64,000 nt of DNA from Anaerotruncus sp. (GTDB lineage: Bacteria; Bacillota; Clostridia; Oscillospirales; Acutalibacteraceae): NCBI GenBank assembly GCA_022009795.1, contig CP091724.1, positions 1,658,501 to 1,722,500 on the forward strand, given 5' to 3'. Positions 38,649-48,659 of the stretch are shown in pieces. The first letter of the stretch is position 1, and every line of letters starts with the position of its first letter. The notes under the pieces were generated by a model. That model was given only the letters and a program-made list of their open reading frames with translations, did no database searches and was not told the DNA's origin. The position numbers were made by a program, and so were the translations under genes.

Positions 38649-40253
38649 GGCTCTGCTCCTTTCTGCGGCGGGGTTCCTCCCGGCGCAAAATCTGGTCGAT
38701 CTTCCGCTTGACGGTCTGCAACTCCGTGTACCGCTGTTTCTGTTCGTGGTAGGTGTTATACAGGCCGGATTTCTTGGAAACAAGCTGCTCGATCTCGTCC
38801 TGCAACGCTTTTCGGGCGGGCAGCTTGGTAATGCCATGCTCCCGGAAGTACCGGGCGGCTGCGTCGGCTATAATAAAGTCGCTCTCATGCGCCTGCCGGT
38901 ATGCGGCGCGGGCTTTCTCGGATTTCTGCGCTTTCAGCCCGTCGCGGGCGGGCTTGGTCTTGGCGTAAGCAAGTACCTGTTGCTGCAACTCCTTTTTCCC
39001 TTGCAGCTTGGTTTCCAGTGCTTTCAGTTCGCTGCTGGTCTGGCGCATTTCCTGATAGGCGGTATCAACGGCGGCTTCTAACTGCTCCGGGGAAGTGAAG
39101 CCGTATTCCTGATACACATTCAGCGTCGCGGCCATTTGTTTGAGGTTGTGCATGGTCGCCCAGCGTTCATAGCCCCGGCCTTTGCCCTCGGCTTTCTTCT
39201 GCTCAATGTCCACAAGCCGCTGTACATTCGGAGCGGTTTGAGGGGCTTTTGTGGGCTGTATGTCGGTTTTCCCATGCCGGGGATATTCGGGTATAGCCGC
39301 GGCCTTTTCTGCGGCTCTGGCGGCGTTCCGCTCCAAAACGGCAAGGACAGCGGCGCGGTCAAAATCGTCGCCCAGCTTGCGGGCGGTAATGGGCTTTGTC
39401 CTGTCCGGCGTGAGATAGGATAGCCGCCCCCGGCTCTCCTTAACGGTCACACCCTCCCGCAGCAGCAGAGAAGAAAACTCGTCAAAGCCGGTGGCGGTGG
39501 CAAGGGCTTCCCGTATGGTCTGCCGCAGCTTCTCCTTGTTCGTTTCAAACTTGGTCTGCCGGGGCGTGATACTATCGGCAATCATGGGGGCGTTCTGCTT
39601 GTCCAGCGCGGCCTGTCCCTTTTTCTGCGCCCAATACTCCCGGTCGGTGACGCGGTTCTTGCTGCCGTTCAAGAGGTCGATTTGGTAAAGCCCCTCCCGG
39701 TGGCACATCTCCATGACTTCGGACTTGAAGTAGCGCAAGGCCGCGTCAGTACAGCGGTGCTTGCAACCGGCTTTCGTGTCGGCTGGCCTGTCCATGTAGG
39801 GCAGGAACGGCACTTCCTCTATCCGCAGGCTGTTAATGACGATATGCACATGAATGTTGCCGCTGTGGTTATGCCCGTCCGGGTGGGTGCATACAAGGGC
39901 TTGGTGGCCGGGGAAATGCTCGGCGCAAAACTTCTCGCCCAATGCCTGCGCCCGGTCTACGGTCAAGCCGTTGTCCGGGCCGTCCCGTGGGTCAAAGCTG
40001 ATGATATAGTGGTGGCTTTTCACATCTTCCCGCCGCTGGTTCTTCCCGTAGCGGAGATTTGCCCGCATACACGCAACGGCAAAATCCTCCCCGCCGCAGT
40101 TCAGCGTGGACAGCCGGTAGTCCTCGCGGGGATAAGCCTGCCGGTTTCATCAAGGACGGGCTTCATGGTAAACTCGTCATGCTCAAAAAGCAGGTATTGT
40201 TCGGCGGCTCCGTAGTCGGCATTTTTAGAGTTGATATGCTTGAGTGTTGCCAA
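38638..40253 (-). CDS. Relaxase / mobilization protein (MobL/MobA type)
   Basis: About 538 residues. Nicks oriT and leads the DNA strand to the recipient. The three-histidine motif is HNHSGNIHVHIVINSL; 'HHYIISFDPRD' precedes it, and the N-terminus 'ATLKHINSKNADYGAAEQYL' is characteristic. The C-terminal half is long coiled coil (residues about 300-530). Start taken at a TTG (40253); no ATG fits. One frame break near 40130, where a C-run has four instead of five. Overlaps mobC by 29 nt. Confidence 0.9.
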
Positions 40254-40623
40254 CCGCATCACCTACTTTCTGTAAGACTTCATACTTGAGGGCGGCAAGG
40301 TCGGCTATGGCGGCGCGTACCTCGCCGGACAACGCATTGTAGGGTGCGCCGTACTCGTTCAGATACCGGGCAATCTGGTTGAGGTTGCCGCCGATCCTGC
40401 CGTACTCGGCGGCCAGCTTCCCGACAGCGGAGAGCAGTTCGTCATTGACCGCCGACACATGGATAACGGGGCGTATGGTGGTGCGCCGTATCGCCTGCCG
40501 GAGAAATTCGGACTGGCTGATACCATAGGGCGCAAGCCGCGCAGTGAAGTCGGCGTATTCATCTTCGGACAGCCGGGTTTTCACAACACGGCTGCGGTGG
40601 GGCGTGTTGTATCGCTTCGGCAT
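40225..40623 (-). CDS. mobC: MobC-type relaxosome accessory protein
   Basis: 132 residues, unbroken. A ribbon-helix-helix-like start ('VVKTRLSEDEYADFTARLAP', 'SQSEFLRQAIRR') followed by the MobC signature 'AEYGRIGGNLNQIARYLNEY'. Binds and melts oriT so the relaxase can nick. AAAGGAGG precedes the start. The region just upstream is the oriT candidate. Confidence 0.9.
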   Translation of the reverse strand: MPKRYNTPHRSRVVKTRLSEDEYADFTARLAPYGISQSEFLRQAIRRTTIRPVIHVSAVNDELLSAVGKLAAEYGRIGGNLNQIARYLNEYGAPYNALSGEVRAAIADLAALKYEVLQKVGDAVGNTQAYQL

Positions 40624-40724
40624 AGGCTATAAACCTCCTTTCACTTATCACAAAAAATAGGCTGGTCTGTTAGGTATTTCCGGGACAGTTCCCGCAAAAA
40701 AACGGCCTGCCGGACGGAAATATT

Positions 40725-40809
40725 TTTGCGGCGCAAGCCGCCATAGCAGGGTTTGGGGAAGGCACTCCCCAACAAGTTTCCCGCGAGGGACAAAACCGCA
40801 GAATTGCGG
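40725..40809. other. Candidate origin of transfer (oriT)
   Basis: Gene-free DNA immediately upstream of mobC holds three inverted repeats in 85 bp: GCGGC-gcaa-GCCGC (40726-40741), TTGGGGA-aggcac-TCCCCAA (40753-40772) and CCGCA-gaat-TGCGG (40796-40809). Position and structure fit an oriT; the nic site cannot be assigned by eye. The remainder of 40624-41140 shows no gene. Confidence 0.5.
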
Positions 40810-41141
40810 ATTTTGGCACCGTGGTAGAAACTTGCTCTCCGTGACTGCAAACTTTCTCTCACTTCCGCCCGCCACTTTTTTTGGGAAAACTGCAACCACA
40901 AAAAGTTTGTTTCTCTTTTTTTCTGCTACTACTAATCCTGTAAAGGGCATTCCTGCCCGCTTTCGCTAAAATGACACCGGACGCAGTGGTTTCTACCCGG
41001 TGTTGGAGAAATCCTTTCTCTTTGCCCTCTACTACGGGTAAATGCTCCAAATGCCAAACACCAGGGCAGAAAAATTCCCTCCTCGCTTACTACTACAACC
41101 GGCAGGGGGCAAAATGGCCGGGAGCGGAGCCGGACAACAAA

Positions 41142-41175
41142 AAAAGCAGTAAATCTTTTTCAAGACTTACTGCTT
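41142..41175 (-). terminator. Terminator of the sigma-HTH pair
   Basis: Minus strand AAAGCAGTAAGTCTT-gaaa-AAGATTTACTGCTTT then a T-run; near-perfect stem with one mismatch pair. Confidence 0.8.
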
Positions 41176-41211
41176 TCGCTGGCCGCGTCGGTGGCGGCTG
41201 GTATTCAGTTT

Positions 41212-41424
41212 TTATGACTTGTCCGGTGGTTCGTCAAGCCGGAACTTGAATTGACAGTCAATTAACCGCTGCTTTACATAGTCCTCCACCTCGGCGTTGA
41301 CCTGCCCGTTCACTTTTGAGAAATAGCGGATATATCCGGCGTAGTGGAGCAGGACAGCGTTCACGGCTTCTGGGTCGCCCTCACGGGCTTTGAGGATTGT
41401 TTCATAGGGGAGAAGTCTACTCAT
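41212..41424 (-). CDS. HTH protein of conjugative elements (Tn916 ORF7-like)
   Basis: 70 residues: MSRLLPYETILKAREGDPEA then 'VNAVLLHYAGYIRYFSKVNG' and 'VEDYVKQRLIDCQFKFRLDE'. Matches the short helix-turn-helix family that always accompanies a sigma-like factor in these elements and resembles sigma region 2. Overlaps the stop of the sigma gene by 8 nt. Probably tunes expression of the transfer genes. Confidence 0.8.
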   Translation of the reverse strand: MSRLLPYETILKAREGDPEAVNAVLLHYAGYIRYFSKVNGQVNAEVEDYVKQRLIDCQFKFRLDEPPDKS

Positions 41425-41839
41425 ACCGGCTCACCCCCATTTCTTCGCGTAGCCGCTGCAAGGCAAGCTGGATATGCCGCCCCGCTGTGCTGCGTGACCG
41501 GCCAATACACGCGCCGATCACGCGCTGCGGCTGGCGCAGAAAGTAATAGCGCAGGATTTCTTCCCGCGTCTGCTCCGGCAAAACAGAGATCGCGTCGGCA
41601 AGGGCGGCGTTGCAGAGCAGGACGGTCTGACCGCAGACGGTAAATGGGTATTCCTCGTCCGGCTCCGACGCGGCAAACTGGACAAACTTCTCGTTCATCA
41701 GATAGTCAAGGGAAACTTGCCGTTCCCATTGCCGTTTAAGCTTCAAAATCTTGTCCAAGGCGGCACAGCGGATAACAGTCTTGCAAAAGGCGTTGTACCT
41801 GCGCTGGATATATTCTTGATAGGCTATCTGGTCGGTCAT
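41417..41839 (-). CDS. Sigma-70-like factor of the mobile element
   Basis: 140 residues, unbroken from MTDQIAYQEYIQRRYNAFCK. The C-terminal part 'LPEQTREEILRYYFLRQPQR' and 'VIGACIGRSRSTAGRHIQLA' with 'LQRLREEMG' is a sigma region 4 helix-turn-helix. AAAGGGG lies before the ATG at 41839; an upstream in-frame start lacks one. Likely directs transcription of the element's own genes. Confidence 0.85.
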   Translation of the reverse strand: MTDQIAYQEYIQRRYNAFCKTVIRCAALDKILKLKRQWERQVSLDYLMNEKFVQFAASEPDEEYPFTVCGQTVLLCNAALADAISVLPEQTREEILRYYFLRQPQRVIGACIGRSRSTAGRHIQLALQRLREEMGVSRYE

Positions 41840-42024
41840 GGAAATTCCCCTTTCTGAATAATAGTGCGGGGCGGTGGCACTTCTTGCTGTCGCCCCTTGA
41901 TTGCCTACCAGCAAAGGCGGGCGGGGCTGTCAACGGCTGCGCATATGCGCCGTTCATCTTGACCGTTGACTGGCTCGGCTGGGTTTGCTATTTACCCGAC
42001 AAACTTGAATTTATTTTTAAGCTA

Positions 42025-42785
42025 TCACGTTTTTACCTTCTTAAGCCTTACTATCATTACCATAGGAATTTCTTTGTTGGTTTTGAAACATTCTTCATAA
42101 AATCCATCAATGACAAATCCAGCTCTAAAACAAAGGTTAAAAATATCTTGTATGGAACGATGATAATAAATCTGCTCTTTCGGTTGCCCTTCAATCGCTA
42201 TATCATAGTAACTGTGCGGTGTCATATATTTTTCAGTCAACGTGATAAAACAAGGGTGTTGCGTTGCAAAGACAAAAATTCCGCTTTCCTCCAACAGTTC
42301 ATAAACAGCCATAAGAAGTGGTTCAATATCCGTAATATCCATAATTGCCATATTAGAAACTGCTTTCGTAAAGGCTCGATTTCTTTTTTTAATTCTAATA
42401 TACTTTTTTTCTATCGGTCGCATCCGCCACACAAAATTCAATTTGTTTTGCATATTGTGATTGCCGTCTTTTAGCCAATTCTATCATTTTTTTGCTGTAA
42501 TCAAAAGCGACAACCGAAGCGCCTCTTTGTGCAAGATACGAAGAATAATTTCCATTGCCACACGCAATATCCAAAATGTAATCCGCAGGATTAGGAGATA
42601 GAAGTTCCGTTACTTTGGGACGCACTACCTCTCTGTGAAATTCATTAGATTCGTCACCCATTGCATTATCCCAAAAATTGTGAGTTCTCCTCCCAGATTT
42701 TTTTACTTTCCTCTGTTCCCATGTTATCTCCCACTCCCCAAATTTGCTTTTTTGCTTCCATTAAATCTTCCTTACTATATTCCAT
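42025..42785 (-). CDS. Class I SAM-dependent methyltransferase
   Basis: About 250 residues. 'ESKKIWEENSQFLGDNAMGD' then the SAM motif I LDIACGNGNYSSYLA, 'VVAFDYSKKMIELAK', 'AKQIEFCVADAT', 'MAIMDITDIEPLLMAVYELL', 'GIFVFATQHPCF'. Small-molecule type; substrate unknown. GGAGGG precedes the ATG at 42785, 50 nt after the tet(W) stop, so it is probably co-transcribed with tet(W). Two frame breaks, near 42668 and near 42412. Base composition is lower in GC than the mobilization genes. Confidence 0.8.
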
Positions 42786-42835
42786 TGTTACCCTCCATAA
42801 CTTCTGATTGTTGCCGTCTTGACGATTATGTATCT

Positions 42836-44765
42836 TTACATTACCTTCTGAAACATATGGCGCACCTTGTCCAGGCGGCTGTTTGGACGGCGGGGCTGGA
42901 TGACCGGCTGACCGACAGCGGCCTGATATCCTTTCAGCTCTGTAAGGCATACGCTCCGCCCGTTGGTGTAAAAGGCCAGATCAGTACGGTATGCCTGTAT
43001 ACAGCGGGCGGGAATCTCGCCAGTAAAGACAACTTCATCCTTTTTTACCTGGGCCGTTTCGATGGTGGCACAGTATTTCGGTGCATCATGATAAGCCCTG
43101 GAAAGGTATTCCTGGGGCGCATAGAGGATGAAGGAGAGATAAGGTTCCAGCAGCTGCGTCCCCGATTCCTTCAATGCCTGTTCCAATACAATCGGGGCCA
43201 ATGAGCGGAAGTCCGCCGGCGTGCTGACCGGACTGTAATAAAGCCCGTATTCAAAGCAAATCTTACAGTCCGTTACGTTCCAGCCGAACAAGCCCTGCTC
43301 CAGCCCGTAACGGATACCATCCCTGACAGCGTTTTGAAAACTCTGGTTCAAGTATCCCAGCGAAACCCGGCTCTCGTATTGTACACCGGAGCCAAGCGAG
43401 AGTGGTGTAACAGACAGTCCTATGGATGCCCAAAACGGGTTGGGCGGCACCTCGATATGGATGGTGTGGCTGGCTGCTTTGAGCGGCCGCTCCATATAAA
43501 TGACGGAGGGTTCCTTTACCACTGTTTCAAGCTTGTATTTTTCCGACAGCAAAGCGGAAACAACCTCCAACTGCACCCGGCCCAAAAAAGAAAGAATGAT
43601 CTCATGGGTGATGGAATCCACTTCGCAACGCAAAAGCGGGTCAGTATCCGCAAGTTGCGTAAGAGCGTCCAGCAGCCGTTCTCTTTGCGCTGCCGTTTTC
43701 GGCGCAATCGTCGTCCGCAGCATGGGGAGGGGGTCCTCGCGCCACCTTTTACGAGGGAGCCGGGTTTGGTCCCCTAATACATCGTTTAACCTCACGCTGT
43801 CGCTGGGAAGGATAACAATTTCACCCTGATAAGCGGTGTCTGTCCGAACAATTTCCCCTTTGGATGGAATACGCATCTCTGTGATTTTTCAGCTTTTTCT
43901 CCCGGCCAGGGCCACCGTATCCCGCAGGCGCAGCGTTCCGCTGTATAACCGTAGATAGACACGCCGCTGGCCGCAATCGGTGTACTCAACCTTGAAAACG
44001 CTGCCGCATAGGGCGGCGCCCCCCTGTTCCCCAATCGGTTGGAACAGCCCTGTCACCGCATCCATCAACGGTTGAATGCCAAGGCCATTTTTGGCGCTGC
44101 CATGATAGACTGGGAACAGGGAGGCGTCTTGAACCCGCTGCTGTTCCTCCCGCGCAAGTTTTTCCCGGCTGATTGGTTCTCCTGCGATATACTTTTTCCA
44201 ATAATTCATCGTTATTTTTCGATGACCGCATCCCATGCTTCTATGTCGGTATTTTTCCTCCAGGACTATTTCCGGGGACAGCGACACCGTCTGCTTGATG
44301 ATAATATCGGCGGAGAGCTTATCCCGAACAGACTGAACCACGCTCTGCAAATCAACGCCAGCCTGGTCGATCTTGTTGATAAAGATAACGGTGGGAATGT
44401 TCATTTTCCGCAGGGCATGGAACAGAATACGGGTCTGGGCCTGCACGCCATCTTTAGCGGAGATCACCAAGATGGCCCCATCTAAAAACAGCCAAAGAGC
44501 GGTACACCTCCGCCAAAAAAATCCATGTGGCCGGGCGTATCCACAATGTTAACTTTACATCTGTGCCACTGGAAGGAAGTGACTGCCGCTTGAATGGTAA
44601 TCCCACGCTGCCGCTCCAAAAAAACATGGTGTCCGTCCTCGTTGTCCCTTTTTTTCGACGCTCCCCGGTTCTGAAATGGCTCCGCTGGCATATAGCAGGC
44701 TCTCCGTCAAGGTCGTCTTTCCAGCGTCTACATGGGCAAGAATTCCAATATTGATTATTTTTCAT
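42836..44765 (-). CDS. tet(W): Tetracycline resistance ribosomal protection protein Tet(W)
   Basis: EF-G-like GTPase that dislodges tetracycline from the 30S subunit. Reading across frame breaks recovers the Tet(W) sequence: 'ERQRGITIQAAVTSFQWHRC', 'KVNIVDTPGHMDF', 'FINKIDQAGVDLQSVVQSVR', 'PNPFWASIGLSVTPLSLGSG', and the C-terminus 'NSRLDKVRHMFQKVM'. At least ten extra bases are visible, each in an A or T run: at the second codon (A5), near 44656, 44625, 44511, 44490, 44258, 44216, 44191 and 43890-43880. In place the frame is broken from codon 2, so if real it would be dead; I think it is intact in the organism. Closest relatives (O, 32, M) share the fold but not these stretches. Confidence 0.92.
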
Positions 44766-44802
44766 GTGATTGTCCTCCCTTTACAGCCCCAAAGGGCATA
44801 AA

Positions 44803-44841
44803 AATCCCCAGCAGTAAAAATACTTTTTACCACTGGGGATT
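44803..44841 (-). terminator. Attenuator hairpin of tet(W)
   Basis: Minus strand AATCCCCAG...CTGGGGATT followed by TTTATG, with an inner AAAAAGTATTTTT stem. It lies between the leader peptide and the tet(W) start, as in Tn916 tet(M). Confidence 0.85.
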
Positions 44842-44871
44842 ATAAGTTGCGGACATACACATATACAGCAT
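44827..44871 (-). CDS. Tet(W) leader peptide (14 residues)
   Basis: MLYMCMSATYNPQW, whose last codons lie in the left arm of the attenuator. Ribosomes slowed by tetracycline here would prevent the hairpin forming, the accepted model for this gene class. Too short for ordinary gene calling. Confidence 0.75.
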   Translation of the reverse strand: MLYMCMSATYNPQW

Positions 44872-44941
44872 ACACCTATTTGTGATTGCTGTTTTGAATA
44901 TGTCAAAATTGATAAGGCAAAAGTATTCTTAAATTGGGTAC

Positions 44942-45029
44942 AAAAAACTAAGCCCCTACAAAAGGAGCTATCATAATCCTTTGTTCCCACTATTTGATTA
45001 TAGTTTTATTTAAGAATACCTTGCCGCAT
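44942..45029 (-). promoter_or_regulatory. Upstream leader mini-ORF and first terminator
   Basis: MRQGILK (45006-45029, with AAGGAG before its ATG) is followed by AGCTCC-ttttgta-GGGGCT and TTTTTT (44945-44969). This is the distal part of the tet(M)/tet(W) family leader, so the gene has two stacked attenuators. The segment 45030-45434 shows no gene; it probably contains the right end of the inserted DNA. Confidence 0.65.
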
Positions 45030-45434
45030 ATTTTTTACTCCTTTTCTGGATTAAATCATTGTATCACATCAGTTTTAGGAAAGCAAGTACCTAAAAGAAA
45101 TTTTTCTTCCCCTTATATGTAACAATCATACCGGCTTCCTAGCGTTCAGAATGTTTTCTGCTGTCTGCTGTGGTGTTTGGTTGGAATTGTCCAACCAAAA
45201 AGCCGATCCGTGGTGTTGTCTGCATTTTTACTAAATGCAAATTCAATGTATACAGAAAGATATAAGGAGTGGGAGGGATTCCGCCGTAGTTGGCATTGTA
45301 GGAAAATCCAAAAGTTTAGATTTTCCCACAATGCTTATCTTTTGGTCTTTGGTTCGGAATAGTGTAGTGCTGGCGGTCTATCTCTTGTTTTCGGTTGCTT
45401 GCTTCCTTACCGTACATGAGCATTTGCGGCGGGC

Positions 45435-46508
45435 TTAAAGCAGGCTCACAACAAGATCGCCCATTTGCGCCGTGTTCACGGGCTTAAAGCCATCCTCGTA
45501 AATATCCGGTGTGCGCGCTTTTGTAAGTGCAGCGTCAACCGCTTTTTCGATTGCGTCGGCCGCCGCTGCTTCGCCAAAGGTGTAGCGCAGCATCATTGCG
45601 CCGGAAAGAATCGTTGCAAGCGGATTTGCTTTGCCCTCGCCGGCAATGTCCGGTGCGGAGCCGTGGATAGGCTCATAAAGGCCGAAGGTGCCCTCTGCAA
45701 GAGATGCCGATGCAAGCATTCCGATTGAGCCGGAAATCATTGATGCCTCATCCGAAAGAATGTCTCCGAAAATGTTGGAGGTAACGATTGTGTCAAACTG
45801 AGCGGGATTGCGCACAAGCTGCATTGCGCAGTTGTCAACATACATATAAGAAACCTCAACCTCGGGATAATCCTCGGCGGTTTCCTCCATCACCTTTCTC
45901 CAAAGCCTTGAGGAATCAAGCACGTTTGCCTTGTCTACGCAGGTGAGCTTTTTGCCCCTCTTCATTGCGTATTCAAAGCCGGCTTTCACAATTCTTTTGA
46001 TTTCCGGATAGGTGTATCTTTCCGTGTCGTATGCGCCGACAACGCCGTTTTCCTCGTAAGTGCCTCTGTCGCCGAAATAAATTCCGCCCGTAAGCTCGCG
46101 AACGATAAGAATGTCAAGCCCGTTGCCTATGATTTCCTCTTTAAGCGGAGATGCGGATTTAAGCGGCGCAAAAATTTTTGCGGGGCGCAGATTTGCAAAT
46201 AATCCCAAATCCTCCCTTATTGAAAGCAGGCCCTTTTCCGGCCTGTTGCTGCCGGGCTGATTATCCCATTTCGGGCCGCCTACCGCGCCGAGCAAAACAG
46301 CGTCCGAAGCCTTGCAGGCCTCTGCCGTTTCTTTGGGATAGGGCACGCCGGTTGCATCAATTGCGCAGCCGCCGAGCAGCTGATAATTGTAATCAAATTC
46401 AAAACCGAATTTTTTGCCTGCCGCATCAAGCACCTTGATGCATTCATCAACTATTTCCGGGCCGATACCGTCGCCCTTTAACACTGTGATTTTTGTAATT
46501 TTTTTCAT
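45435..46508 (-). CDS. leuB: 3-isopropylmalate dehydrogenase
   Basis: 357 residues, unbroken. Oxidative decarboxylation of 3-isopropylmalate in leucine synthesis. 'TVLKGDGIGPEIVDECIKVL', 'LGAVGGPKWD', 'RELTGGIYFGDRG', 'VDKANVLDSSRLWR', 'NIFGDILSDEASMISGSIGM', 'EPIHGSAPDIAGEGKANPLA' are all present. Lies 74 nt after leuA in the same transcription unit; leuC and leuD are not in the window. The mobile element ends within a few bases of its stop codon, leaving the gene whole. Confidence 0.96.
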   Translation of the reverse strand: MKKITKITVLKGDGIGPEIVDECIKVLDAAGKKFGFEFDYNYQLLGGCAIDATGVPYPKETAEACKASDAVLLGAVGGPKWDNQPGSNRPEKGLLSIREDLGLFANLRPAKIFAPLKSASPLKEEIIGNGLDILIVRELTGGIYFGDRGTYEENGVVGAYDTERYTYPEIKRIVKAGFEYAMKRGKKLTCVDKANVLDSSRLWRKVMEETAEDYPEVEVSYMYVDNCAMQLVRNPAQFDTIVTSNIFGDILSDEASMISGSIGMLASASLAEGTFGLYEPIHGSAPDIAGEGKANPLATILSGAMMLRYTFGEAAAADAIEKAVDAALTKARTPDIYEDGFKPVNTAQMGDLVVSLL

Positions 46509-46582
46509 ATTTTTGCCTTTTCTTTGTTCGGCAATCCGCCGAAAGAAATTGTTTAAGCTTTTTGCGTGCTTTTTTCAACGCC

Positions 46583-48321
46583 TCAGCATTTATCGAATAT
46601 GCCGGGCATTGTGTCGTCGCGCATTGTGTCTTTTTTTGATCGCGGTTGATTGCGCAGATAATGCCCTTCATTGAAGCGTAGCCGATGTTGTGCGAAACGC
46701 CTATGCCGAAAATGTCTTTTCCTTGCGGATTTTTAATGTGAATATAGGAAATAGCCTTTGAATCGGAGCCGACCGAAATTGCATGCTCGCTGTAATCCAC
46801 AAATTCATAGCATGCAAGCCCCGCCTTGTTCATGGCATCGCAAAATGCGCCGATTGGGCCGGAGCCGTAGCCCTCTGTTTTAACGGGTTCGTTGTCTTTG
46901 TATTTAAGCTCACCGGTGAAATGAACGCTTGTAAGCTCCTCGCTTTCGCTCTTTTCCTCCGTGATTTTGTAATTAAGCAATCTGTAAGGGCCGCAAACAT
47001 TTCTGTATTCCTTTTGGAACAAATCAAAAATTTCATCGGGCTGCAGCTCCTTGCCGCTTTCGTCGCAAGCTTTTTGCACGATTGCGCTGAATTCGCCCTG
47101 CATTGCCTTCGGCATTTTAATTCCGTAATCGTTTGCAAGAATAAATGCCATTCCGCCCTTGCCGCTTTGCGAATTTATGCGCACGATAGGCTCGTATTCT
47201 CTGCCCACATCGGCAGGGTCAATCGGCAAATACGGAATTTCCCAATAATCGGAATTGCTTTGCTCCATATATATTTTGCCTTTATTGATAGCGTCTTGGT
47301 GAGAGCCTGAAAAAGCGGTAAACACAAGCTCACCCGCATAGGGCCAGCGCGGCGGCACCTTCATTTTGGTGGTGCGCTCATAAATATCTTTAATTTTGTT
47401 TATATCGTGGAAATCAAGCTCGGGGTCAACTCCCTGAGTCCACATGTTAAGCGCCAATGTAACCATGTCAACATTGCCGGTGCGCTCTCCGTTGCCGAAA
47501 AGCGTGCCCTCAACTCTGTCTGCTCCCGCCATAAGCGCAAGCTCCGTTGCGGCAACACCCTCGCCTCTGTCGTTGTGGGGGTGCAGCGAAATGATTGCGC
47601 AGTCGCGGTTTTTGATGTGGCGGCAGAAATATTCGATTTGGTCTGCATAGCCGTTCGGAGTGGAGCATTCCACCGTGGAGGGCAGGTTAAGAATAATCGG
47701 GTTTTCGGGCGTGGGCTGCATAACCTTCATAACCTCTTCGCAAATCCAAACGGAATTGTCAATCTCGGTGCCCGTGAAGCTTTCGGGCGAATATTCATAT
47801 CTGATATTCATATCCGGATTGCGCTTTAATTCCTCGTCCGTAAGCTGCTTAATAAGCTTTGCGCCGTTTACGGCGATATCGATAACGCCCTGCATATCTG
47901 TTTTGAAAACAACCTTGCGCTGCAGCGTTGAAGTTGAATTGTAAAAATGCACGATAACGTTTTTTGCGCCCTTGATAGCCTCAAATGTTTTTTTGATAAG
48001 GTGTTCGCGCGCCTGCACCAGCACCTGAATTGTAACATCGTCGGGAATATAGTTTCCCTCAATCAGCGTGCGCAAAATTTCATATTCCGTTTCAGAGGCA
48101 GACGGAAATCCAACCTCAATCTCTTTAACGCCTATGTTCACAAGCGTTTGGAAAAGCTCTAATTTTTCCTGCAAGTTCATCGGGTCCACAAGTGATTGAT
48201 TACCGTCTCTCATATCAACGGAGCACCAAATCGGCGCCTTGGTAATTACTTTGTCCGGCCAAGTTCTGTCCGGCAGGTTAATCGGCTTAAACGGAATGTA
48301 TTTTTTGTATCCTTCAAGCAT
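46583..48321 (-). CDS. leuA: 2-isopropylmalate synthase
   Basis: About 578 residues, the long form. First step of leucine synthesis from 2-oxoisovalerate and acetyl-CoA. 'APIWCSVDMRDGNQSLVDPM' holds the catalytic Arg-Asp, 'SLHPHNDRGEGVAATELALM' the metal-binding His-x-His, 'GTLFGNGERTGNVDMVTLAL' follows. The C-terminal regulatory domain gives leucine feedback control. The start at 48321 follows AAGGAG. A frame break near 46640 (A7) separates the true end (DTMRDDTMPGIFDKC) from a read-through into the leuB leader. Controlled by the T-box upstream. Confidence 0.94.
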
Positions 48322-48351
48322 TTTCAAAACTCCTTTCTCGGTAAAAGGGCA

Positions 48352-48570
48352 TAAAAAATACGCCCCATTTGATATAGGGGCGTAGAAATAACTACACGGT
48401 ACCACCCTACTTCGGCAAACAGCGTTTGCCCTTTAGCATCATTTAATGCCTCAACCGATAACGCGGTTAAGCGTCCGCCCCTATTTGAAATTCAAAGCGG
48501 CGACTCCGCAGAGAGCTATGCATCATGATTTTCGTATCGGCTTTCACCTGCCGCCGACTCTCTGCCACGA
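48352..48570 (-). promoter_or_regulatory. T-box riboswitch, probably leucine
   Basis: On the minus strand the T-box sequence AGGGTGGTACCGTG (48395-48408) precedes a terminator ACGCCCC...GGGGCGT with T6 (48352-48383). Upstream is a stem I closed by GCAGAGAG/CTCTCTGC, with GGTGAAAGCCGAT inside. A CTC (Leu) triplet sits before the GGAG that follows stem I, matching leuA. Uncharged tRNA-Leu would stabilise the antiterminator and open leuA-leuB. Confidence 0.88.
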
Positions 48571-48629
48571 CTAATAATGATCTTTTTCTGCTTCACAGTC
48601 TTTTTTGGGTAATATTTATTTGTAAAGTA

Positions 48630-48657
48630 ATTATAACACAGTATTCTCAAAAGTCAA
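48630..48657 (-). promoter_or_regulatory. Promoter of the leuA T-box leader
   Basis: Minus strand TTGACT, 16-nt spacer, TATAAT; start site expected near 48623. Confidence 0.75.
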
Positions 48658-48659
48658 CC

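Larger units (their letters stand above)
34560..45430. mobile_element. Tn4451-type mobilizable element with tet(W) region (ends approximate)
   Basis: A high-GC block between rpsF and leuB. It carries a large serine recombinase, TnpW, DnaC-like and replisome-organizer proteins, Cys-rich VLP protein, relaxase, MobC, an ORF7-like HTH and a sigma factor: the gene set of integrative mobilizable elements of gut Clostridia. No type IV secretion or coupling-protein gene is present, so transfer would need a helper. The methyltransferase-tet(W) part (42.0-45.1 kb) follows and has different base composition; it may be cargo or a separate insertion. I could not find matching end repeats by eye. Confidence 0.75.

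Noticed and set aside
42836..44765. tet(W) as a genuine pseudogene
   Set aside because: All visible changes are extra bases in A/T runs, with no stops from substitutions and no deletions; natural decay would not look like this.
45066..45434. Clear attachment-site repeats at the element's ends
   Set aside because: I compared the sequence around 34540-34620 with 45100-45440 by eye and found no convincing direct repeat; short matches such as GGCATTGT/GCCATTGT are at chance level.
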